From the NCBI GenBank assembly GCA_016200155.1, contig JACQFG010000028.1, positions 1 to 20,300 of the forward strand: 20,300 nucleotides of DNA, in the 5' to 3' direction. Source of the stretch: Planctomycetota bacterium. Its GTDB lineage: Bacteria > Planctomycetota > Planctomycetia > Gemmatales > Gemmataceae. The position numbers were made by a program, and so were the translations under genes. The notes under the pieces are model-generated. The model saw only the letters and a list, made by a program, of their open reading frames with translations, did no database searches and was not told where the DNA came from. Below are positions 13,159 to 19,870 of this stretch, in pieces (the first letter of the stretch is position 1; each line of letters starts with the position of its first letter).

Positions 13159-14058
13159 ATGTTGCGCCGAATCGCTTGTGCCATCGTCGTTTTCGCGATC
13201 CTGCCGAGTGTTCTGTTCGGGCAGCAGAAGACGCTCGCCGGCCGCATCACGCCGCTCATCAATGCCCATAAGGGCAAGGTTGCCGTTGCCATCAAGCATC
13301 TTGACACCGGCGAGACGTTCTTCCACGACGAGGACGAGGAGATGCCGACCGCGAGCCTGATCAAGTTCATGATCATGCTCGAAGTCTACCTGCAGGTCTC
13401 GGAGGGGCGCATCAGCCTCGACGACAAGCTCACGCTCCGCAAGGCCGACATGGTCCCCGGCAGCGGCATTCTCACGTATCACTTTTCCGACGGCGCCACC
13501 TTTCCCCTGCGCGATGCCGTCCGCTTGATGATCGTCTTTTCCGACAATACCGCCACCAATCTCGTGCTCGACAAGATCGGCCTCGACTCGACCAACAAAC
13601 GGCTCGCGTCCTGGGGCATGGCGCACACCAACGTCAACGCCAAGGTCTTCCTCGGCGACAAGACGTCGCTCAACAAGGACCGCACCAAGAAGTTCGGCCT
13701 GGGCAACACCACAGCCCGCGAGACGATCCTCCTGCTCGAAAAGGTCCATCAGGGCAAGGTCGTCAGCCCCGAAGTCTGCAAGGAGATGCTCGGCCACATG
13801 AAGAAGTGCGACGACAAGCTGAAGCTCAAGCACTTCCTGCCCGAGGGGATCGAAGTCGCCCACAAGAGTGGCACCGTCGAATCCGCTCGCACCGACGCCG
13901 GCATCCTCTACCTGCCGAGCGGCCCCGTCACGATCTGCGTGCTGACGGCCAAGAACGAGGACCGCTCCTGGAAGGACGACAACGCCGGCAACGTCGTGAT
14001 TGGCCGCATCGCGCAACAAGTGGTTGAGCATTTCGCGGTAAAGAAAACGAAAAAATAA
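13159..14058 (+). CDS. Exported class A beta-lactamase-like serine hydrolase
   Basis: The 299-residue protein has a signal peptide (MLRRIACAIVVFAILPSVLFG, likely cleavage before QQ) and the three class A motifs: S-x-x-K as TASLIKF (S66, K69), SDN at 128-130, and KSG at 236-238 in place of KTG. It should act in the periplasm on a beta-lactam or another ester/amide. The omega-loop Glu (ExxLN) of true class A enzymes is not visible; the region reads MAHTNVNAKVFLGDKTS. It may therefore be a penicillin-binding-like or esterase relative of the 'beta-lactamase2' type. I chose ATG 13159 with AGG upstream because the signal peptide starts there. It follows the broken isomerase gene on the same strand. 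Confidence 0.85.
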   Translation: MLRRIACAIVVFAILPSVLFGQQKTLAGRITPLINAHKGKVAVAIKHLDTGETFFHDEDEEMPTASLIKFMIMLEVYLQVSEGRISLDDKLTLRKADMVPGSGILTYHFSDGATFPLRDAVRLMIVFSDNTATNLVLDKIGLDSTNKRLASWGMAHTNVNAKVFLGDKTSLNKDRTKKFGLGNTTARETILLLEKVHQGKVVSPEVCKEMLGHMKKCDDKLKLKHFLPEGIEVAHKSGTVESARTDAGILYLPSGPVTICVLTAKNEDRSWKDDNAGNVVIGRIAQQVVEHFAVKKTKK

Positions 14059-14195
14059 TCGCCGGCAGTGCAATTGGCGAAACGTGATGTCGCGGCAATG
14101 CCCTACGAGACAGGTGGTTGCGGCGTGTTTTCGAAACCTCGCCGTTCCTGCCGAGTCAAATAAAATCAGTATGGGCTCGATGGAGGAATGAACTC

Positions 14196-14846
14196 ATGGC
14201 AACCGTGGCCAAACGCACCAGGAATTTCAAATCCACGCTGAATGGCAAGCGCGAGCCGGCGTGGGAGATCGCGACCTTTTTCCCGATGCAGGGCGATTGG
14301 ACTGAGGAAGAATACCTCGCCCTCGACCGTAACTCGGAGCCACGGCTGATCGAGTTGAACAACGGTTTCCTGGAGATCCTTCCTATGCCCGACATGCTTC
14401 ATCAAGACATCGTTAGGTTCATTTTTTTGCTGCTCGATGCGTTCGTGACGGACATGAGGATCGGTCGTGTGTATTTTGCGCCGTTGCCCGTGAAACTATG
14501 GACTAAGCAGATGCGCGAACCGGACATCGTGTTCCTCGCCTCTCGCCGGATCAAGAACAAACGCAAGCCGCCCAAAGGCGCCGACCTCGCGATGGAGGTC
14601 GTCAGCCCCGACCCCAAAAGCCGCAGACGGGACCTTCAGGAGAAACGCGAGGTTTACGCCAAGGCGAAGATTCCGGAGTACTGGATTGTCGACCCCAAAA
14701 CAAAGACAATCACGGTCCTGACGCTGTCGGGCCAGTCGTACAAGGTCCACGGCGTCTTCAAGGAAGGCGAGGAGGCAATCTCGAAGCTGCTCAAAGGCTT
14801 CAAGGTCGCGGTGAGCGACGTGTTTGCGGCGGGGGAAGGCAAGTAG
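14196..14846 (+). CDS. Uma2 family (PD-(D/E)XK fold) putative endonuclease
   Basis: The 216-residue protein matches the Uma2/DUF820 family, with a restriction-endonuclease-like fold, abundant in cyanobacteria and planctomycetes. WTEEEYLALD and RLIELNNGFLEILPMP are the opening signature, EPDIVFLASRR a core strand with acidic residue, and AMEVVSPDPKSRRRDLQEKREVYAKAKIPEYWIVDP contains the E...D...K active-site set. The biological role of the family is not settled; defence or transposon links have been proposed. I chose ATG 14196, with GGAGG at 14182-14186 and a TAAAAT -10-like box at 14161-14166. In-frame codons upstream to 14118 look non-coding. No partner gene is evident. Confidence 0.88.
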   Translation: MATVAKRTRNFKSTLNGKREPAWEIATFFPMQGDWTEEEYLALDRNSEPRLIELNNGFLEILPMPDMLHQDIVRFIFLLLDAFVTDMRIGRVYFAPLPVKLWTKQMREPDIVFLASRRIKNKRKPPKGADLAMEVVSPDPKSRRRDLQEKREVYAKAKIPEYWIVDPKTKTITVLTLSGQSYKVHGVFKEGEEAISKLLKGFKVAVSDVFAAGEGK

Positions 14847-14913
14847 CTTCATTTTTTTGTTGGCATTGTGCGCCGATTTTCCGAAAACACCTCTTCAAAG
14901 AATCACACGACGA

Positions 14914-14973
14914 ACGAGCCGTGACCGTAAGGGAGCGGACAGCGTTGCCCGCTCCCTTACGGTCGCGGCTCGT
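14914..14973. repeat. 25-bp inverted repeat with one mismatch
   Basis: The left arm 14914-14938 (ACGAGCCGTGACCGTAAGGG...) and right arm 14949-14973 are reverse complements apart from one base, with a 10-nt loop. It sits in the gap between the Uma2 gene and the Gfo/Idh gene, 28 bp before the latter's start. The sequence is unlike the other repeats in the window. Confidence 0.9.
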
Positions 14974-15001
14974 ATTGCATTGACGCTAGAAAGGAACCAC
15001 C

Positions 15002-16034
15002 ATGGCACGCAAACCTCTCAACATCGGCATGATCGGCTACGGCTTCATGGGCCGGGCTCACTCCAATGCGTATCACACAGTCAGCGATTTCTTCGATCTG
15101 GCCTATCGCCCCGTGCTCAAGGCGGCGTGTGCGCGCGATGCCGAGAAGCTCAAGGCGTTTGTCGGCAACTGGGGGTACGAGTCGTCCGAAACCGATTGGC
15201 GGCGACTTCTGGACCGCAAGGACATCGACTGCATCGATATCTGCACGCCGAACAACACGCACGCCGAGATCGCCATCGCGGCGGCTCAGGCGGGCAAGAT
15301 GATCCTGTGCGAGAAGCCGCTGGCCATGAATGGGCCGGAGGGGCTCAAGATGGTCGAGGCGGTCGAGAAGGCGAAGGTGCCGAACATGGTGTGGTACAAC
15401 TATCGCCGCATTCCCGCGTGCACCCTGGCGAAGCAACTCGTTGACGAAGGCAACGGGCAGCGGCGTCACCGGAGACCTCCTGGCCCACTGCATCGACACC
15501 GCCCTTTGGCTCAACGGCGGCATGCAGGACGTCTGCGCCATGACCGAGACCTTCATCAAGGAACGCAAGCACAACCTCACCGGCAAGGTCGAAAAGGTCG
15601 GCATCGACGACGCCTGCGCCTTCCTCTGCCACTTCAAGAACGGGTCGCTCGGCCTGTTCGAATCGACGCGCTACGCCCGCGGCCACAAGGCGCTCTACAC
15701 CTTCGAGATCAATGGCGAAAAAGCCTCGATCAAGTGGGACCTGCACGACCTGCATCGCCTCGAGTACTTCGACCATGGCGACGAGAGCCGAATCCGCGGC
15801 TGGCGATCGATCCACGTCACCGACGGCGATCATCCCTACATGGGCAAATGGTGGGTCCCCGGCCTGGCGATCGGCTACGAGCACAGCTTCGTCCATCAGG
15901 TGGCAGACTTCATCGACGGCATCGCTACCGGCAAGCCGGCGCAGCCCGATTTCCGCAATGCGTATGAGACGCAGCTTGTACTGGATGCGATCTTGGACTC
16001 GGCGGCAGCGCGATCCTGGCGCGAGGTGAAGTGA
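15002..16034 (+). pseudogene. Gfo/Idh/MocA oxidoreductase broken by an out-of-frame internal deletion
   Basis: The N-terminal 151 codons encode a typical NAD(P)-dependent sugar dehydrogenase: IGMIGYGFMGRAH (8-20) is the GxGxxG site, CTPNNTHAE follows, and EKP is at 104-106. After VDEGN at 15452-15454 this frame loses all family features. The C-terminal half reads in another frame from about 15456: GSGVTGDLLAHCIDTALWLNGG, with the conserved D-x-x-x-H-x-x-D, then a complete substrate domain ending SWREVK at 16034. Relatives carry about 30-35 residues between these points, covering the 'GRVFHYRAxYLQDW...WR' strand. The lesion is thus a deletion of roughly 100 bp with loss of frame, like that in the TIM-barrel gene 2 kb upstream. 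Its TGA overlaps the ATG of the membrane-protein gene. Confidence 0.82.
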
Positions 16035-16552
16035 TGGAGAGAGCGTGGGATGATTTCGAGGCGCCACGCCGGAAAAAGGCCAAGCAAAGCGGCGCCGGCA
16101 ACTGGGTCCTCTTCGGGATTCTGGGCGGCAGCGGTCTGCTTGCTCTGCTCCTGTGCTGCGCCGGCGCGGGTGTGGGCGGATACTTCCTCTTCCTTGCGGG
16201 GCCTCCCATTGCCGGGAAATGGGAGCAGACGCAACCCGATCCGCGCATCGTGCAGCGCGACTGGGAGTTCTATCGAGGCGGGACCGGCAAGGTCCGCGTG
16301 CAGGACCGCGCCTTCCCGGGGCGGGTCAAAGATTTCACCGGACACTTCACCTACAAATACACTCCAGGCGATCCGCCCACCATGGAGATGACGCTCGTTC
16401 GCGTGGAAGGCGATGCCGAGGACCATATTCGCCGCGAGATCGGCCTGCCCATCAGGTTTCGCGTCCACCTCGACGGCGACACGATGCGGCTCAGCAACCT
16501 GGATCCCCGGATCAGGGGCGATGCGGGCATCACCCTTCGACGCGTGCGCTAA
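16034..16552 (+). CDS. Small single-pass membrane protein, function unknown
   Basis: The 172-residue product starts with a charged segment (MERAWDDFEAPRRKKAKQ), followed by a long hydrophobic, Gly/Leu/Cys/Ala-rich membrane segment at about residues 22-56 (NWVLFGILGGSG...FLFLAG). The soluble remainder begins GPPIAGKWEQTQPDP and looks like a small beta-barrel of the kind found in 'GxW' lipocalin-like stability domains (IAGKWEQ, FTGHFTYKY, MEMTLVRVEG, MRLSNLDP). I do not recognise a named family. The ATG at 16034 overlaps the upstream TGA by one base (TGATG), with GAGGTG before it, so translation is likely coupled to the oxidoreductase frame. The stop directly abuts the stop of the convergent acyltransferase gene, with no intergenic base. 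Confidence 0.65.
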   Translation: MERAWDDFEAPRRKKAKQSGAGNWVLFGILGGSGLLALLLCCAGAGVGGYFLFLAGPPIAGKWEQTQPDPRIVQRDWEFYRGGTGKVRVQDRAFPGRVKDFTGHFTYKYTPGDPPTMEMTLVRVEGDAEDHIRREIGLPIRFRVHLDGDTMRLSNLDPRIRGDAGITLRRVR

Positions 16553-17839
16553 TCATGCACGCCGACCGGGAGCGAGCAATTGCTCCAGCGTGCCGGCGAT
16601 CGCATCAATCTTCTCGGCCAGGAAACTATTGTCCTCGTAGGTCAACGCGATCGACATCTGGTCCCCCTTCGTACACACATCCACCGAAAGCGGCACCATC
16701 GGGCCGACCGGCGCCACACGCCATGAGCGGCCGAACGGGAACTCGCGCGGATCGCTGCTCCACTCGCCGCGGAAGCGTGTGTTCGTCAGGGCAGCGGTGA
16801 AGGGACAGAGAAGGTACGGCAACCGCCAGCTCCAACGGCGCGGCAAAAGCTGCCAGGCCGTCCGCAGCAGCTTGAAGCCGCCCAGGCTCGTGAAGAACAG
16901 CGTGTGCTCGCGCATGCGCACCGACTGCTGCCGGGTCGCTTCGATCAGATCCTCCCAGCGCGGCGGACAGGGTTCCGGCATGAACAGGGTGCCGTACCCA
17001 AGGAACGAGCCCCAGGCGCGCTGCAGCACGTCGCCGCCGAAAGGTCGAAGATCGACGAAATTGATGATGTTGATGCGCCGCCGCCAGAGCTTGCGCTGCC
17101 GAGCCTCGAGGGCGTTCAAAAGGGCCCACATCAAGGCGGCGGCGATCACGTCATTGACGGTGGCGCCCGGCGGTCGTGCCGGGTGCGGCAAGTCCAGCAG
17201 GCGGACGCGATACACGAGCCGATCGCGCGGCGCTCGAGGAACGACGAAAATCCGCGAGTGATAGTACAACTCGGTCAGCGTGATGTACAGATCCGTGACC
17301 TTGCGACGCCAGGTCTGCCACGGCCGATAGATGGTCGCAAGGTCCGGCAGGATGCGCTCGGTCGCGGGGCTCGGCGTCGGCGCCGGACGCCCCGCGTAGC
17401 GAACGAGGATTCGGCGAAACAGTTCCGCCGCGGATACGCCGTCGATCGGCCAGTGCTGCCAGGTCATGCCGATGTGCGCATGCGGCGTCCCTTCGACGAT
17501 CCAGATGCGAATGAACGGAGCGGCGCCGTCTTGAAACGGCCGATTGAGTTCGCGCGAACAATGCTCGGCAAGCACGGCAGAAGGAACGTGCTCCACCTCG
17601 ACTTGTGCGGCGTCGGTTAGATATCTGACGCTCTTGCCATTGGCGGACGCGCTCGGCCAACCCGTGCCGAGAATTGCCAGCTCCTCCGCGGCCGCAAGCC
17701 CCAGCTTGGCTGCATCGACCGGCTCGAGCGACTCGATGACGTCGATCCCGGAAAACGGATGGACCGCGTCCCAGTATCGCATCAAGCGTTGAAAGTCATT
17801 CAACGGGAGCACGAAATCGCTAGCCGGCACGTCCTGCAT
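16553..17839 (-). CDS. Free-standing condensation-type acyltransferase (HxxxDG superfamily)
   Basis: The 428-residue protein belongs to the CoA/carrier-dependent acyltransferase fold that includes NRPS condensation domains, PapA proteins and wax-ester synthases. The active-site motif is WQHWPIDG (127-134), an exact HxxxDG with catalytic H129. ATVNDVIAAALMWAL and INIINFVDLRPFGG resemble the second-half motifs ('vNDvvlAA', 'vnLR'), and TNTRFRGEW lies near the C-terminus. The length equals one complete C-domain, with no attached adenylation or carrier domain. The enzyme should join an acyl or aminoacyl group, carried as a thioester, to an amine or alcohol. The gene for a free carrier protein lies immediately upstream on the same strand, the obvious partner. 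The start at 17839 has only a weak ribosome site, 10 nt from a strong inverted repeat. Substrates are unknown. Confidence 0.8.
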   Translation of the reverse strand: MQDVPASDFVLPLNDFQRLMRYWDAVHPFSGIDVIESLEPVDAAKLGLAAAEELAILGTGWPSASANGKSVRYLTDAAQVEVEHVPSAVLAEHCSRELNRPFQDGAAPFIRIWIVEGTPHAHIGMTWQHWPIDGVSAAELFRRILVRYAGRPAPTPSPATERILPDLATIYRPWQTWRRKVTDLYITLTELYYHSRIFVVPRAPRDRLVYRVRLLDLPHPARPPGATVNDVIAAALMWALLNALEARQRKLWRRRINIINFVDLRPFGGDVLQRAWGSFLGYGTLFMPEPCPPRWEDLIEATRQQSVRMREHTLFFTSLGGFKLLRTAWQLLPRRWSWRLPYLLCPFTAALTNTRFRGEWSSDPREFPFGRSWRVAPVGPMVPLSVDVCTKGDQMSIALTYEDNSFLAEKIDAIAGTLEQLLAPGRRA

Positions 17840-17849
17840 TGCGATGTCT

Positions 17850-17914
17850 CGTAGGTCAGGCTTTCCAGCCTGATGTTCTCATGGGTCCCGTCAGGCAAGA
17901 AAGCCTGACCTACG
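17850..17914. repeat. Nested palindromic repeat, copy 2 of the GTAGGTCAGGCTTTCCAGCC family
   Basis: Outer arms 17850-17873 and 17891-17914 are complementary apart from two bases, and each contains an inner palindrome (TCAGGCTTTCCAGCCTGA, TCAGGCAAGAAAGCCTGA). Its first 24 bases match the copy at 7699 closely. It lies between the carrier-protein gene and the acyltransferase gene, ending 10 nt before the latter's start codon. Confidence 0.9.
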
Positions 17915-17942
17915 CGGCGGGAGAAAACGGACGATTACATTT

Positions 17943-18221
17943 TCAAGCGGTCGCCTTCTTGCCATCGAAGAGGTCCAGCAAGTCCTGCACGGTGCGGCAT
18001 TCGGCGACGCGCGTCACGGAGGGCCGAATGCCGGTGGCGCGTTCGACGACGAGGATGAAGTTCACCTGGGTGAGCGAGTCCCAGCCGGGCAACGCCGCGA
18101 GTTCTTCGGGCCCCTGCAGCGTACCGGCCTTCACCTCGACCAGCTTTTCCAGTTGTTGCAGCAGTTCCGCGCGACTCATTTCGATCTTTCGGATTGCGGT
18201 TTGAAATTCCTTTGCTTTCAT
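17943..18221 (-). CDS. Free-standing acyl/peptidyl carrier protein
   Basis: The 92-residue product is a four-helix carrier protein. LPGWDSLTQVNFILVVE (44-60) holds the phosphopantetheine attachment serine (S49) in the D-S-L motif, and the second half (GIRPSVTRVAECRTVQDLLDLF) matches helices III and IV. It would be loaded by a phosphopantetheinyl transferase encoded elsewhere. The start is uncertain: ATG 18221 is used here, ATG 18239 is also possible, and ATG 18179 (MSRAELLQQLEKLVE) is where relatives usually begin. None has a strong ribosome site. The downstream acyltransferase gene on the same strand is the likely user of the carried acyl group, though a repeat separates the two. Confidence 0.88.
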   Translation of the reverse strand: MKAKEFQTAIRKIEMSRAELLQQLEKLVEVKAGTLQGPEELAALPGWDSLTQVNFILVVERATGIRPSVTRVAECRTVQDLLDLFDGKKATA

Positions 18222-18349
18222 TGTATCACCGCCGGCCAAACCGAGAAGCTCATGCCAGCGGAAGCATCGTCGCCAACTGCTGGCTCATCAGCGTATTTCC
18301 TACAATAGACCCGGCTGGCATTCTTCCCCTTACACCATGAGGTCTCCCC

Positions 18350-19198
18350 ATGAAAACCGGCATGAACCTGCTTCTTTGGAACACGCACATCACCCAGGAG
18401 CACTATCCGCTTCTGGCCAAGCTCAAGGCGGCCGGCTTTGACGGCGTCGAGATTCCACTCTTCGAAGGGGATGCCGCTCATTACAAGACGCTCGCCGCGG
18501 AGTTGAAGAAGAACGGCCTGGGCTGCACCACGGTCACCTGCGTCGGGCCGGACGCCAATCCGATCAGCCCCGATGCCGCCGTTCGCAAGAAGGCGGTCGA
18601 GCAGCACAAGTGGGCCATCGAGATGACCGCGATCATGGGCGGCGACGTTCTCGCGGGACCGTTCCATTCGCCGCTCGCCGTCTTCTCCGGCAATCCGCCG
18701 ACCGACGACGAAAAGAAACGCTGCGTCGAGGTGTGTCAGCAGTCAGCCGAGGTCGCGAAGCAGCACAAGGTGACGATGTGCATCGAGTACCTCAATCGCT
18801 TCGAGTGCTACTTCCTGACGACGGCCGCCCAGGCGAAGGACCTCGTGCAGCGCGTCAACCATCCGAGCTTCCGCACGATGTACGATACGTTCCACGCGAA
18901 CATCGAGGAGAAGAACGCGGCTGGCACGATCAAGGCCCTGCATCCCCACTTCGCCCACGTCCACATCAGCGAGAGCGATCGCGGCGTCCCCGGCACCGGC
19001 ATGGTCCACTGGGACGAAAGCTTCAAGGCGTTGCGCGAGGTCAAGTACGACGGCTGGCTGGTGATCGAATCATTCGGCCGGGCGCTGCCGGCGCTCGCCG
19101 CGGCAACGAAGGTGTGGCGCGACCTGTTTGCATCGCCGGAGGAGGTCTACACGAAGGGCCTGGCATTCATGAAAGCGAAATGGGGGCAGTTTGCGTAA
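18350..19198 (+). CDS. D-tagatose/D-psicose 3-epimerase-like TIM-barrel enzyme
   Basis: The 282-residue enzyme has all metal ligands of ketose 3-epimerases in register: E146 (CIEYLNRFE), D179 (MYDTFHANIEE), H205 (HVHISESDRGVPGTG) and E240 (LVIESFG). These sit exactly six residues before E152, D185, H211 and E246 of the Pseudomonas cichorii D-tagatose 3-epimerase, with the substrate-binding Arg at R211. It should bind Mn2+ or Co2+ and interconvert ketoses at C3, or act on a related keto-sugar. Unlike the other TIM-barrel gene upstream, it is intact. The ATG follows GAGG at 18339-18342, and a TACAAT box at 18301-18306 may be its -10 region. It diverges from the carrier-protein gene. Residue numbers of the reference enzyme are from memory. 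Confidence 0.87.
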   Translation: MKTGMNLLLWNTHITQEHYPLLAKLKAAGFDGVEIPLFEGDAAHYKTLAAELKKNGLGCTTVTCVGPDANPISPDAAVRKKAVEQHKWAIEMTAIMGGDVLAGPFHSPLAVFSGNPPTDDEKKRCVEVCQQSAEVAKQHKVTMCIEYLNRFECYFLTTAAQAKDLVQRVNHPSFRTMYDTFHANIEEKNAAGTIKALHPHFAHVHISESDRGVPGTGMVHWDESFKALREVKYDGWLVIESFGRALPALAAATKVWRDLFASPEEVYTKGLAFMKAKWGQFA

Positions 19199-19228
19199 TG
19201 GCTTGGACTGGCGGACGTCCCTCGGTTG

Positions 19229-19237
19229 TGATATACT
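19229..19237 (+). promoter_or_regulatory. Extended -10 promoter for mazEF
   Basis: TGATATACT fits the extended -10 form TG-N-TATAAT with one mismatch. It lies 22 bp before the mazE start. No -35 at standard spacing is evident, which is usual for extended -10 promoters. MazE-type antitoxins commonly repress their own promoter, so the surrounding AT-rich bases may contain the operator; that is inference. Confidence 0.5.
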
Positions 19238-19259
19238 TTGTAGACACGTGGAGAAAATC

Positions 19260-19499
19260 ATGACTACGCAAGTAAGCAAATGGGGCAACAGCCTCGCCGT
19301 GCGCATTCCCGGGACCTACGTCAAGGAACTCGAGCTTGAGGATGGCGCCGAGGTTGAGGTGACCCGAGTCAAGGACGGGTTGCTGTTGCGGCCGCGCAAG
19401 CACGAATACACTCTCGAAGAATTGCTCGCGAAAATCACACCGGAGAACACTCATGGCGAAACGGACTGGGGCCCGCCCGTCGGGCGCGAAGCATGGTAG
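19260..19499 (+). CDS. mazE: MazE-type antitoxin (AbrB-like DNA-binding fold)
   Basis: The 79-residue protein opens MTTQVSKWGNSLAVRIPGTY, the SpoVT/AbrB swapped-hairpin signature of MazE antitoxins ('xxxkWGNSlavRIP'), followed by LELEDGAEVEV. The C-terminal part (EYTLEELLAKITPENTHGETDWGP) is the acidic segment that wraps the toxin. It should bind its own promoter and neutralise MazF. Its end overlaps the toxin gene by 47 bp. A GGAG site lies just before the ATG. The extended -10 promoter at 19229-19237 is well placed. Family assignment is secure. Confidence 0.93.
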   Translation: MTTQVSKWGNSLAVRIPGTYVKELELEDGAEVEVTRVKDGLLLRPRKHEYTLEELLAKITPENTHGETDWGPPVGREAW

Positions 19500-19836
19500 T
19501 TTCGTGGAAGCGCCGGACGCGGGCGATTTGATCTGGATGTCGTTCACGCCGCAAGCCGGTCGAGAGCAAGCTGGCCGACGCCCAGGTTTGGTGTTATCGC
19601 CGCGCTCGTACAACGACAAGGTCGGCCTGTGCCTCGTATGTCCGGTGACGCATCACGCGAAAGGTTACGCCTTTGAGGTCGCCCTTCCCGACGATTTGCC
19701 CGTGCAAGGCGTCGTGTTGGCGGACCACCTGAAAAGCGCTGATTGGCGCAAAAGGGGCAGCGACCACATCGCGACGGTGCCGCCGGACGTCCTTGACGAT
19801 GTGCGCGGCAAGCTCAAGCCACTCCTGGGAATGTGA
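19453..19836 (+). CDS. mazF: MazF/PemK-type endoribonuclease toxin
   Basis: The 127-residue protein matches MazF along its length: GDLIWMSFTPQAGREQAGRRPGLVLSP (24-50) with the catalytic-site arginine, LCLVCPVTHHAKGYAFEV (59-76) with the conserved threonine, and VVLADHLKSADWRKRG. MazF toxins cut single-stranded mRNA or tRNA at short sequences; the cleavage site cannot be predicted here. The ATG at 19453, inside mazE, has CGGAG upstream with good spacing. A GTG at 19504, just after the mazE stop, is an alternative that would remove a 17-residue N-terminal extension absent from E. coli MazF. The overlap implies translational coupling to the antitoxin. Confidence 0.93.
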   Translation: MAKRTGARPSGAKHGSFVEAPDAGDLIWMSFTPQAGREQAGRRPGLVLSPRSYNDKVGLCLVCPVTHHAKGYAFEVALPDDLPVQGVVLADHLKSADWRKRGSDHIATVPPDVLDDVRGKLKPLLGM

Positions 19837-19870
19837 AAGAAAAAGAGCTAACCGTACAAGGAGTCACCAA

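Noticed and set aside
14190..14846. Uma2 gene as part of a defence island
   Set aside because: No restriction, CRISPR, CBASS or similar gene lies nearby; MazEF is 4.4 kb away and separated by metabolic genes.
14824..15444. Plus-strand frame running from the Uma2 end into the oxidoreductase gene
   Set aside because: It reads through the inverted repeat at 14914-14973 and is out of frame with the clear Gfo/Idh N-terminus starting at 15002.
15452..15460. Programmed ribosomal frameshift as explanation for the Gfo/Idh frame change
   Set aside because: There is no slippery heptamer at the junction, and a segment expected from the family is missing, which a frameshift alone would not explain.
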